Assembly (NCBI RefSeq): GCF_017355965.1
Contig: NZ_JAFIQW010000004.1
Coordinates: forward strand, 1 to 64,000
Length of the DNA: 64,000 nt
Origin: Desertivibrio insolitus
GTDB taxonomy: Bacteria; Actinomycetota; Actinomycetes; Actinomycetales; Microbacteriaceae
Direction of reading: 5' to 3'
The notes beneath the pieces were generated by a model. It did no database searches. It was not told the origin of the DNA and worked only from the letters and a program-made list of their open reading frames with translations. The position numbers and the translations under genes were made by a program. Positions 8,490-16,835 of this stretch are shown here, one piece after another (the first letter of the stretch is position 1; each line of letters starts with the position of its first letter).

Positions 8490-11400
8490 CGCTCCGGACG
8501 TGGATCGCCGCGCGGAAGTCGCTCGCGGCGACGGTCGCGAGCTCCGTGCTGATCGGCGCGGTCGTCGCGGGCATCGCGGTCACGTCGGAGGGCTACACGG
8601 CCCAGCGGATGGACCTCGACGACGCCTCGGTCTGGGTCGGCAACGGCGAGCGGCAGTACATCGGCCGCGCCAACACCGAGGTGCTCGAGCTCAACACCGC
8701 CCTGCAGTCCACGAGCGCCGACGTCGAGCTCGTGCAGCGCGGCGCCACAGTGCTCGCTGTCGATCGCGGCAACGCGAGCCTCGACGTCGTCGACCCCGCC
8801 ACGAGCACCGTCGCGGAGTCCGTGCCGCTGCCGCCGGAGTCGCCCGAGGTGTTCCTCGCCGGCGACCGCGCGGTCGTCGTCGCGACGGGCACGGGTGAGC
8901 TCTGGATCCAGCCGCTCGCCGAGCTCGCGGTGTTCGACGCCGAGAGCGAGCCCGACCTCGAGCTCGGCTCCGCCGTCGAGGTCAGCGTCGACGACGAGGG
9001 CACCCTCTTCGCGCTCTCCGCAGAGCAGGGCGAGGTGTACCGGGTCGACGCGGCGCGAGCCGACACGGTGGCTCAGACGAGCACCGTCGAACTGGCCGAC
9101 CCGCAGGACGAGCACGTCATCACCTCCGTCGCCGGGCGCTGGGCCGTGCTCGACGTCGACGACGCGGTGCTGTACGCCGACGGCACCGAGACCGACCTCT
9201 CCGGCGCGATCGGGGGCGACGCGGATGCCGTGCCGCAGCGCGCCTCCGCCCAGGGCGACGCCGTGCTCGTGGCGCACACCGGCGGCCTCGTCAGCGTGCC
9301 CGTCGGCGGAGGCGAGCCGACCGTCCTGAGCGACGACCGTTCGGGAACGCCCGCCGCTCCCGCACGCGTCGACGGCTGCACCTACGCCGGGTGGTCGGAC
9401 GGGTCCTGGTGGACGCGCTGCTCGGGCGACCCCGCCGGGGGAGCGGTCGGGCAGCTCGCCGACATGCCCGCCGGCGCGACCCTCGCCTTCGCCGTCAACG
9501 ACGACCGCGTCGTGCTCAACGACCGCCTCGCCGGCGCGTCCTGGGCCGTGCAGCGCGGCGGCGCGCTGATCGACAACTGGGACGACCTCATCGTCGTCGA
9601 CGAGGACGAGGAGCAGCTCGAGGAGAACGAGCAGGACACTCCGCCGGAGTTCGAGACCGCCCAGGTGCCGCCCGTCGCGATCGACGACGAGTTCGGCGCC
9701 CGTCCCGGTCGCTCGACCACGCTGCCGGTGCTGCTCAACGACTACGACGCCAACGGCGACGCCCTCGTCATCTCCGAGGTGTCGCCCGTCTCCGACGAGG
9801 TCGGGCGGATCGACCTCATCAGCAACCGCCAGCAGATCCAGCTGACGCTGACGCCCGAGGCATCCGGAACCGTGCCCGTCGTCTACACGATCACCGACGG
9901 CCGGGGAGGCTCCGCGACCGCGACGGCGACCGTTACCGTGCGGCAGCCCGAGGAGAACTCGCCGCCGTACCAGGCCCGGCCGTCGAAGTCGATCGTGCAG
10001 TCGGGCAACCGGGTCACGACGAACGTGCTCGGCGACTTCGTCGACCCCGACGGCGACCCCTTCTACCTGACCAGCGCGTCGGCGGCGTCGCCCGACGCGG
10101 CGAGCTTCGAGCCGGACGGCACGGTCACCTTCTCCGACGCGGGTGAGGGCGGCGAGCTGAAGGACGTCGCCCTCGTCGTGAGCGACGGCACGGCGCAGGG
10201 CGCCGGCACGCTGTCGATGACGGTGCGCCCCGCCGGCGAGGTCGACATCATCGCCGACCCGTTCGTCGTGCCCGCCTACGCGGGGCAGGACGTCACCGTG
10301 CGCCCGCTCGACCACGTGCGCGGCGGCACCGGCGTGCTCCGCCTCAACGGCGTGCCCGCGAAGCCCGGCGCGACGATCGTGCCGAGCTACGAGGCCGGCA
10401 CCTTCACGTTCACCTCGACCGAGGTGCGCGACCACATCCTCGAGTACACCGTCACCGACGGCGACCAGACCGTCACCGGCATCGTGCGCGTCGTCGTCGA
10501 GGCGCCGCCGAACGCGAACGCGGCGCCGATCACGATCCCGAAGACGGTGTTCGTCAAGACGCTCACGAGCGACACGATCGACGTCGCCGGCAGCGACATC
10601 GATCCCGCGGGCGGCGTGCTGCTCGTGACCGAGCTGTTCAACGTGCCCGAGGCGAGCGGTGTCCAGGCCGAGGTGCTCGACCAGCGCACCGTCCGCGTCA
10701 CCCTGACCGGACCGCTCGACGCCGGGCCGGTCGTCTTCAACTACACCGTGACCAACGGGCTCGCCTCGTCCACGGGCACCATCACCGTTATCGAGATCCC
10801 GCGGCCCGGAACGCTGCAACCGCCGATCGCCACCGACGACGAGGTCACGGTGCGCGTCGGCGACGCGATCGACATCCCGGTGATCGCCAACGACGAGCAC
10901 CCCGACGGCGAACAGCTCACCCTGCGCCAGGAACTCGCGCAGGGCCTCGGCGGGGAGGGCGGCCTGATCTTCGCCTCCGGCAACGTGCTGCGCTACCTCG
11001 CGCCCGCCGAGACCGGCGACTTCACCGCGATCTACACCGTGCAGGGTCCGGACGGGCAGACGGCCGACGGCACCGTGCGCATCTCCGTGCGCGAGGCGGA
11101 CGCCGCGACGAACAACGCCCCCGTGCCCACCCGGGTCACCTCCCGCGTGATCGCGGGGGAGACCGTGCGGATCCCCATTCCGCTCACGGGCATCGACCCC
11201 GACGGCGACTCGGTGCAGCTGCTCGGCCAGGAGACCAACCCCGAGCTCGGCAGCGTGGTCGAGGTCGGCAGCGACTACATCGAGTACCAGGCGGGCAGCT
11301 ACTCCGCCGGCACCGACACCTTCACCTACTCCGTCGTCGACGGGCTCGGCGCCCGCGCGACCGGCACCGTGCGCGTCGGCATCAGCCCGCGGCCCGAGGG

Positions 11401-14400
11401 GGTGCGCAATCCCGTCGCGAACCCGGACACGGCGACAGTGCGCCCAGGCGGCAGCGTCTTCGTCCAGGTGCTCGCGAACGACTCCGACCCCGACGGCAGC
11501 GCCTTGACGGTGACGTCGGTCGAGCCGACGAGCGAGGGCGTCGAGGCGGAGATCGTCGACGACATCGTGCGGATCACCCCGCCTCTCGAGGCCGGCGAGT
11601 ACGGCCTCATCTACTCGATCGAGAACGCCTTCGGCGGCACGAGCTCGAACTTCGTCACCGTCGTCGTCGATCCCGACGCGCCGCTGGCCTATCCCGAGGC
11701 GGATGACGCCGTGCTGAGCCTCTCCGACATCCTCGACCGCGAGGTCGTCGAGGTCGACGTGCTCGCCAACGTGTTCTTCGCCGAGGGCGAGGTCAACGAG
11801 CTCGGGCTCGCCGTGCTGCCCGGCTACGGCGGCACGGCGGAGGTCAACGCCGACAAGACCATCTCGGTCACCGTGCGCGACCAGTCGCAGATCATCCCGT
11901 TCTCCGTGACGCACCCCGAGGACCCGTCGATCGTGTCGTACGCGTTCATCCGCGTGCCCGGTCTCGACGACGCGCTCCCGCAGCTCGATCGGGGCGCCGA
12001 GCCGCTGACGGTCATCAGCGAGGAGACGCTGACGATCGAGCTCAACGACTACGTCGTGGCCGTCGGCGACCGCCCCGTTCGGATCACCGGGTCGACCACC
12101 GTCAGCGCGACTCACAGCAACGGCGAGGATCTCGTCGTCGACGCCGACACTCTGCGGTTCACCTCGGCCGACCTCTACTTCGGCCCGGCCTCGATCTCGT
12201 TCGAGGTGACCGACGGCGAGTCGGCGGACGACCCGGACGGCCGGGTCGCGACCCTCGTGCTGCCGATCACTGTGACCCCGCGCGACAACCAGCCGCCGGT
12301 CTTCAGCGGCGCGGTCGTCGACCTCGAGCCGGGCCAGGAGCGCGAGTTCCAGCTCACCCGCCTCACCACCTACCCGTACCCGGACGACCTCGACGAGCTG
12401 AGCTACCGGGTTTTCGACCCGCAGCCGACAGGGCTCAGCTACTCGCTGGAGGGGCAGACCCTCACCGTGCGCGCGGACGAGGGGGTGCCGAAGGGCACGA
12501 CGACGAACATCGTCCTCGGCGTCTCCGACGCGACCAACGAGGGGACCGCGGGCCGCGTCCAGGTGACGATCGTGCCGTCGACGCGTCCGCTCGCCCAGCC
12601 CGCCCCCGACTCCGCCATCGCCCCCCGCGGCACGACGACGGTCGTCGACGTGCTTGCCAACGACGGCGCGACGAACCCGTTCCCCGGCGAGCCGCTCCGG
12701 GTCGTCGACATCCGCGGCCTCGAGGGCGCCTCTCTCCCCGCCGGGGTGACCGTGCGTCCGAACGATTCCGAGCTGACCGTCTCGGTGGCGGATGCCGCGG
12801 CGCCGGTCAACACGACGCTGCAGTACCAGGTGGCCGACGTCACCGGCGACCCCGACCGCTACGTCTGGGGTGCCGTGACGATCAGCGTGCAGGACGTGCC
12901 TGAGGTGCCGACCAACCTCGCGCTCACCGCCGTCGGCGATCGCTCGGTCACGATGCGCTGGAACGCGCCGCAGGCGAACAACTCGGCCATCACCGGCTAC
13001 GTCGTCACGCTGCTCGGCCGCGACGGATCTGTCCGCTCCACCCAGAATTGCCCGACCACCTCCTGCACGATCGCGACGCCGGGCAACGGGCCCGGCAACG
13101 CCGTGCGGGTCTCCGTCGCCGCGCAGAACGCGATCGGGCTCTCCGAGACCGCGGTGAGCGCCGAGGTGTGGTCGGACGTCGTGCCCGGCGCGCCGCGCAA
13201 CGTGCAGGCGTTCCCCGTCGACGGCGGCCTGGCGCTCTCCTGGTCGCGCCCCGAGCAGAACGCCGGGTCCAACGCCACCCACTACGTGGTCACCTACAAC
13301 GGCCGGGAGTCGGGGCGGGTCAACTGCAGCGCCGAGACGTGTGCGACCACGATCAGCGGGCTCTCCAACGGCGCTCCCGTGACCTTCACGGTCAGCGCGC
13401 GAAACGACGTGTTCAATCCGACCGGCACGTGGAACGCGTCTCCGCCGCAGCAGGCGACGCCCGCCGGTGCGCCCGTCAACACGAACGGCACGGGAGCTTC
13501 GGCCTCGACCGACGGCACCAACACGGCGACCGTGTCGTGGCCGAACGGGTTCTCGAACAACGGACGCGCGATCACGAACTACTTCGTGGGCTGGTACACC
13601 GGCAGCAACCCGTACAGCTGCCGCGTCACCGGCGTCGGGACATCCGACCCGCGCGTCGACTTCGGCGGCCCGGGCTCGCAGTTCGCCTCCGTCGGCACCG
13701 CGACAGATCACACCTTCACCGGGCTGCAGCGCAACACCGACTACCAGTTCGTGGTGTTCGCCTACAACGGCCAGGGCTGCACGATGTCGAACGTGGCGGC
13801 GGCGACGCCGCGGGCCCCGAGCGTCGCGGTCACGAACGTGCGGACCGGCGACCGGCCCGACTCCAGCGGCACCAACACCTGGGACGCCCGCATCTCGAAC
13901 TGGGACTACGCGAAGCAGGGCGGTGACGACAGCAGCGTCTCCTTCGAGTACGAGCTGCTCGGGGTGAACTCCTCGCCGCAGCCGCTCACGGACCGCAACC
14001 AGTTCCTGCTCGCCGGTGGGGCACAGTACGGCGTCGCCGAGCTCAGGGTCCGCGTGCGGGCCGTCGAGACCTACCCCGGCGGATTCACGAGCGTCGGTCC
14101 GTGGTCCGGTGAGGTCGCGCTGCCCACCCCGGTGAGCCTCAACGGCGTGTCGGTGACGAGGGAGACTCGCGAGGACGGCCGCATCGTCTACAACTGGTTG
14201 GGCCTGCCACAGGGAGCGGCGCCCGACGGCAGGGACGGTTACGACACGGTCGAGTACAAGTGCGAGCCACCGGCCGACCCGCAGCGCGCGGGATGGCAGC
14301 CGATGGGGCAGAGCGGCTCGTGCGTGGGCGAGAGCGTGCTGGACCTCCCTGTGCCGCCCAGCCTGCAAATGCGCGTGACCGCGAACGGCCAGACCTACGG

Positions 14401-14422
14401 GCCCGTCGACCTCCGGCCCTGA
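8486..14422 (+). CDS. Giant membrane-anchored Ig-like/FN3 repeat surface protein
   Basis: The 1,978-residue protein starts with a basic segment and one signal-anchor helix (residues about 12-32). A roughly 350-residue region of short strands and acidic turns follows, which reads like a beta-propeller. From about residue 397 come around eleven cadherin/Ig-like repeats of about 100 residues carrying patterns such as VLANDSDPDGSALTV, VIANDEHPDGEQLTL and DPDGDPFYLTS. From about residue 1471 come at least three FN3 domains (NLALTAVGDRSVTMRWNAP, VQAFPVDGGLALSWSRP), some with paired cysteines, and further FN3-like sheets to the end. There is no LPXTG motif, C-terminal helix or cell-wall-binding domain, so it is anchored at its N-terminus. 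The GTG start overlaps the kinase stop (GTGA). It is probably the structural or ligand-binding product of the module. Confidence 0.9.
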   Translation: MTLRTWIAARKSLAATVASSVLIGAVVAGIAVTSEGYTAQRMDLDDASVWVGNGERQYIGRANTEVLELNTALQSTSADVELVQRGATVLAVDRGNASLDVVDPATSTVAESVPLPPESPEVFLAGDRAVVVATGTGELWIQPLAELAVFDAESEPDLELGSAVEVSVDDEGTLFALSAEQGEVYRVDAARADTVAQTSTVELADPQDEHVITSVAGRWAVLDVDDAVLYADGTETDLSGAIGGDADAVPQRASAQGDAVLVAHTGGLVSVPVGGGEPTVLSDDRSGTPAAPARVDGCTYAGWSDGSWWTRCSGDPAGGAVGQLADMPAGATLAFAVNDDRVVLNDRLAGASWAVQRGGALIDNWDDLIVVDEDEEQLEENEQDTPPEFETAQVPPVAIDDEFGARPGRSTTLPVLLNDYDANGDALVISEVSPVSDEVGRIDLISNRQQIQLTLTPEASGTVPVVYTITDGRGGSATATATVTVRQPEENSPPYQARPSKSIVQSGNRVTTNVLGDFVDPDGDPFYLTSASAASPDAASFEPDGTVTFSDAGEGGELKDVALVVSDGTAQGAGTLSMTVRPAGEVDIIADPFVVPAYAGQDVTVRPLDHVRGGTGVLRLNGVPAKPGATIVPSYEAGTFTFTSTEVRDHILEYTVTDGDQTVTGIVRVVVEAPPNANAAPITIPKTVFVKTLTSDTIDVAGSDIDPAGGVLLVTELFNVPEASGVQAEVLDQRTVRVTLTGPLDAGPVVFNYTVTNGLASSTGTITVIEIPRPGTLQPPIATDDEVTVRVGDAIDIPVIANDEHPDGEQLTLRQELAQGLGGEGGLIFASGNVLRYLAPAETGDFTAIYTVQGPDGQTADGTVRISVREADAATNNAPVPTRVTSRVIAGETVRIPIPLTGIDPDGDSVQLLGQETNPELGSVVEVGSDYIEYQAGSYSAGTDTFTYSVVDGLGARATGTVRVGISPRPEGVRNPVANPDTATVRPGGSVFVQVLANDSDPDGSALTVTSVEPTSEGVEAEIVDDIVRITPPLEAGEYGLIYSIENAFGGTSSNFVTVVVDPDAPLAYPEADDAVLSLSDILDREVVEVDVLANVFFAEGEVNELGLAVLPGYGGTAEVNADKTISVTVRDQSQIIPFSVTHPEDPSIVSYAFIRVPGLDDALPQLDRGAEPLTVISEETLTIELNDYVVAVGDRPVRITGSTTVSATHSNGEDLVVDADTLRFTSADLYFGPASISFEVTDGESADDPDGRVATLVLPITVTPRDNQPPVFSGAVVDLEPGQEREFQLTRLTTYPYPDDLDELSYRVFDPQPTGLSYSLEGQTLTVRADEGVPKGTTTNIVLGVSDATNEGTAGRVQVTIVPSTRPLAQPAPDSAIAPRGTTTVVDVLANDGATNPFPGEPLRVVDIRGLEGASLPAGVTVRPNDSELTVSVADAAAPVNTTLQYQVADVTGDPDRYVWGAVTISVQDVPEVPTNLALTAVGDRSVTMRWNAPQANNSAITGYVVTLLGRDGSVRSTQNCPTTSCTIATPGNGPGNAVRVSVAAQNAIGLSETAVSAEVWSDVVPGAPRNVQAFPVDGGLALSWSRPEQNAGSNATHYVVTYNGRESGRVNCSAETCATTISGLSNGAPVTFTVSARNDVFNPTGTWNASPPQQATPAGAPVNTNGTGASASTDGTNTATVSWPNGFSNNGRAITNYFVGWYTGSNPYSCRVTGVGTSDPRVDFGGPGSQFASVGTATDHTFTGLQRNTDYQFVVFAYNGQGCTMSNVAAATPRAPSVAVTNVRTGDRPDSSGTNTWDARISNWDYAKQGGDDSSVSFEYELLGVNSSPQPLTDRNQFLLAGGAQYGVAELRVRVRAVETYPGGFTSVGPWSGEVALPTPVSLNGVSVTRETREDGRIVYNWLGLPQGAAPDGRDGYDTVEYKCEPPADPQRAGWQPMGQSGSCVGESVLDLPVPPSLQMRVTANGQTYGPVDLRP

Positions 14423-14448
14423 ACGAAGAAGAGAAAGAGATCGACCCC

Positions 14449-15420
14449 GTGACCATGACCCCGGAACAGGCCACCTGGTTCTCCGACATCTTCGGCCGAC
14501 TCGTCGCGAACGTAGAGCAGGTGCTGCTGGGCAAGACCTTCGTCATCCGGCTGTCCTTCACCGCGCTGCTGAGCGAGGGCCACCTCCTGCTCGAGGACTA
14601 CCCGGGCACCGGCAAGACCTCGCTCGCCCGCGCCATCTCCCAGAGCGTGCAGGGCTCGACGACTCGCATCCAATTCACCCCCGACCTGCTACCCGGCGAC
14701 ATCACCGGCGTGACGATCTACGACCAGAAGTCGGGGGAGTTCGAGTTCCACCGCGGACCGGTCTTCTCGAACATCGTGCTCGCCGACGAGATCAACCGAG
14801 CCAGCCCCAAAACGCAGTCGGCGCTGCTCGAGGTCATGGAGGAGGGCCACGTCACCGTCGACGGCATCACCCACCCCGTGCAGCCGCCGTTCATGGTCAT
14901 CGCGACGCAGAACCCCATCGAGCAGGCCGGCACGTACCGACTGCCCGAGGCGCAGCTCGACCGCTTCCTCATGAAGACCTCGATCGGCTACCCCGACCAC
15001 GCCTCGACCCTTCGCATCCTCGAGGGCGCCGGCCAGAAGGCGCACGACGTGACGCTGCCGCCGATAATCACGCAGGACGTCGTCGTCGAGATGGGGCGGA
15101 TGGCGCGAAGCGTGCACGTCGACCCGTCCATCAACGACTACGTCTCCCGCCTCGTCGAGGCCACCCGCACCGCCACCGAGGTGCGCCTCGGCGCGAGCGT
15201 GCGCGGTGCGCTCGCGCTCGTGCGCACCGCGAAGACGCTCGCGGCCGCGAACGGCCGCCACTACGTGGTGCCCGACGACATCAAGCAGCTCGCCGAGCCC
15301 GTGCTCGCGCACCGCCTCGTGCTCGACCCCGAGGCCGAGTTCGACGGCGTCACCGCGTCCGGGCTGCTCGGGCAGGTGCTGCTCGAGACGCCGCCGCCCA
15401 GCGAACGGCAGGCCGTGTGA
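14449..15420 (+). CDS. MoxR-family AAA+ ATPase
   Basis: The 323-residue cytoplasmic AAA+ protein has Walker A DYPGTGKTSLARA (about residues 51-63), Walker B IVLADEINRASPKTQ, sensor 1 in MVIATQNPIEQAGTYRLPEAQLDRF, and a C-terminal lid domain. MoxR ATPases usually work with von Willebrand or DUF58 partners as chaperone-like activators of surface or periplasmic complexes. Here the DUF58 gene overlaps by 4 nt. I placed the start at the GTG at 14449 because a purine-rich AAAGAGA lies 8 nt upstream. An in-frame ATG two codons later is possible. The apparent longer frame upstream is the shadow of the FN3 gene. Confidence 0.94.
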   Translation: MTMTPEQATWFSDIFGRLVANVEQVLLGKTFVIRLSFTALLSEGHLLLEDYPGTGKTSLARAISQSVQGSTTRIQFTPDLLPGDITGVTIYDQKSGEFEFHRGPVFSNIVLADEINRASPKTQSALLEVMEEGHVTVDGITHPVQPPFMVIATQNPIEQAGTYRLPEAQLDRFLMKTSIGYPDHASTLRILEGAGQKAHDVTLPPIITQDVVVEMGRMARSVHVDPSINDYVSRLVEATRTATEVRLGASVRGALALVRTAKTLAAANGRHYVVPDDIKQLAEPVLAHRLVLDPEAEFDGVTASGLLGQVLLETPPPSERQAV

Positions 15421-16835
15421 CGGACACCGACAGCAGGTCGAGGCCGCGCACCCGCGGCGCGACCCGCGCGACGACCCGCACGAGTTCGCGCTTCGACAGC
15501 GCCTTCTCTACGGGCACGCAGGGCCTGACGAACGCGCGCACGCGCATCGTGGGCAACCGCACCGGCTTCGCCGCCGACGCTCTCGTCGCGATCGTCAAGG
15601 CGTGGCGCGAGCTGCGCCGCGTCGTCCGGATCGGCTTCGAGCGGATGTCCGCCGTGGTCACCGCCCTCGGCTGGTCGATGCTCGCGATCGTGCCGCTCGC
15701 CCTCCTCGCCGGCTACGCGTTCGGCTGGCGGGAGCTGCTCGTCGTCGGGTTCGCCGGTGTCGTGCTGCTCGCGGTCGCCGCGGTGTACCTGGTCGGCCGG
15801 AACGCCTTCGACGTGACGCTCGCGGTGGCGCACCAGCGTGTGGTGGTGGGGGAGCGGGCCACCGGCGTCATCCGCGTCTCGAACCCGACGCACCGGCGCC
15901 TCCTCGGCGTCAAGATCGAGATCCCCGTCGGGCGCGGGCTCGCGGAGATCGCCATGCCGGGCCTGCGCTCGGGCGCCTCCTTCGAGCACGAGTTCGTCGT
16001 GCCCACCGTGCGCCGCGGCGTCGTGCCCGTGGGACCCGTCCGCACCGTCCGAGCCGATCCACTCGGGCTCGTGCGGCGCGAACTGGTCTGGACGGGCGCC
16101 GAGCAGCTCTTCGTGCATCCGCGGACGATCGCGATCCCGTCCACGTCGACCGGGCTCATCCGCGACCTCGAGGGCAGCCCGACGCGGGACCTCACGACGA
16201 GCGACGTGTCCTTCCACGCCCTCCGCGAGTACGTTCCGGGCGACGAGCGGCGTCACATCCACTGGAAATCCACCGCCCGCACCGGCACCTACATGGTCCG
16301 TCAGTTCGAGGAGACGCGGCGCAGCCACCTCGTCGTCGCCCTCAGCCTCGCGAGCGGCGACTACGCCACCGAGGAGGAGCTCGAGCTCGCGGTCAGCGCC
16401 GCCGGGTCGCTCGGTGTGCGCGCGATCCGCGACGGCCGCGACCTGACGGCCGTCGTCAGCGGGCGCACGCCCGAGTTCGCCAAGCGCAAGGTGTTCGAGG
16501 TGCGCCGGCTGCGCACGACGAGCCCCGCGCGGCTGCTCGACGAGCTCGCGGTCGTCGAGCACGCCGAGTCGGCGCTCTCGATCCAGGACGTCGCACGGGT
16601 GAGCGGCGAGCAGGTGAGCGGCATCTCGGTCGCGTTCCTCGTCTGCGGCTCGCCGACCCCGCCCGCGGCCCTCCGCGCGGCGGCGAACTCCTTCCCCCTC
16701 GGCGTCGAGGTCGTCGCCATCGTCTGCGACCCCGAGGCGGTGCCCGGGCTCCGCCGCACCCAGGGACTCACCGTGCTGACGATCGGGTACCTCGAGGACC
16801 TGCAGAAGGCCCTGGCGAGAGCGAGCGCGGCATGA
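15417..16835 (+). CDS. DUF58 domain membrane protein
   Basis: The 472-residue protein has a basic N-terminal cytoplasmic segment, two adjacent transmembrane helices (about residues 80-125), and then the DUF58 region. That region includes the hallmark YVPGDERRHIHWKSTART (about residues 275-292). DUF58 proteins carry a VWA-like fold and are partners of MoxR ATPases, as in this gene pair. The GTG start lies in the GTGA overlap with the MoxR stop, and the gene itself overlaps the next by ATGA. Such coupling suggests a stoichiometric membrane complex of MoxR, DUF58 and the transglutaminase-fold protein. Confidence 0.92.
   Translation: MTDTDSRSRPRTRGATRATTRTSSRFDSAFSTGTQGLTNARTRIVGNRTGFAADALVAIVKAWRELRRVVRIGFERMSAVVTALGWSMLAIVPLALLAGYAFGWRELLVVGFAGVVLLAVAAVYLVGRNAFDVTLAVAHQRVVVGERATGVIRVSNPTHRRLLGVKIEIPVGRGLAEIAMPGLRSGASFEHEFVVPTVRRGVVPVGPVRTVRADPLGLVRRELVWTGAEQLFVHPRTIAIPSTSTGLIRDLEGSPTRDLTTSDVSFHALREYVPGDERRHIHWKSTARTGTYMVRQFEETRRSHLVVALSLASGDYATEEELELAVSAAGSLGVRAIRDGRDLTAVVSGRTPEFAKRKVFEVRRLRTTSPARLLDELAVVEHAESALSIQDVARVSGEQVSGISVAFLVCGSPTPPAALRAAANSFPLGVEVVAIVCDPEAVPGLRRTQGLTVLTIGYLEDLQKALARASAA

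Noticed and set aside
8330-14368. A 2,000-codon open frame on the minus strand opposite the giant FN3 gene
   Set aside because: Its translation is Arg/Asp/Gly/Val-rich low complexity with no domain pattern, while the plus strand has clear Ig and FN3 repeats. High-GC third positions create such antisense frames.
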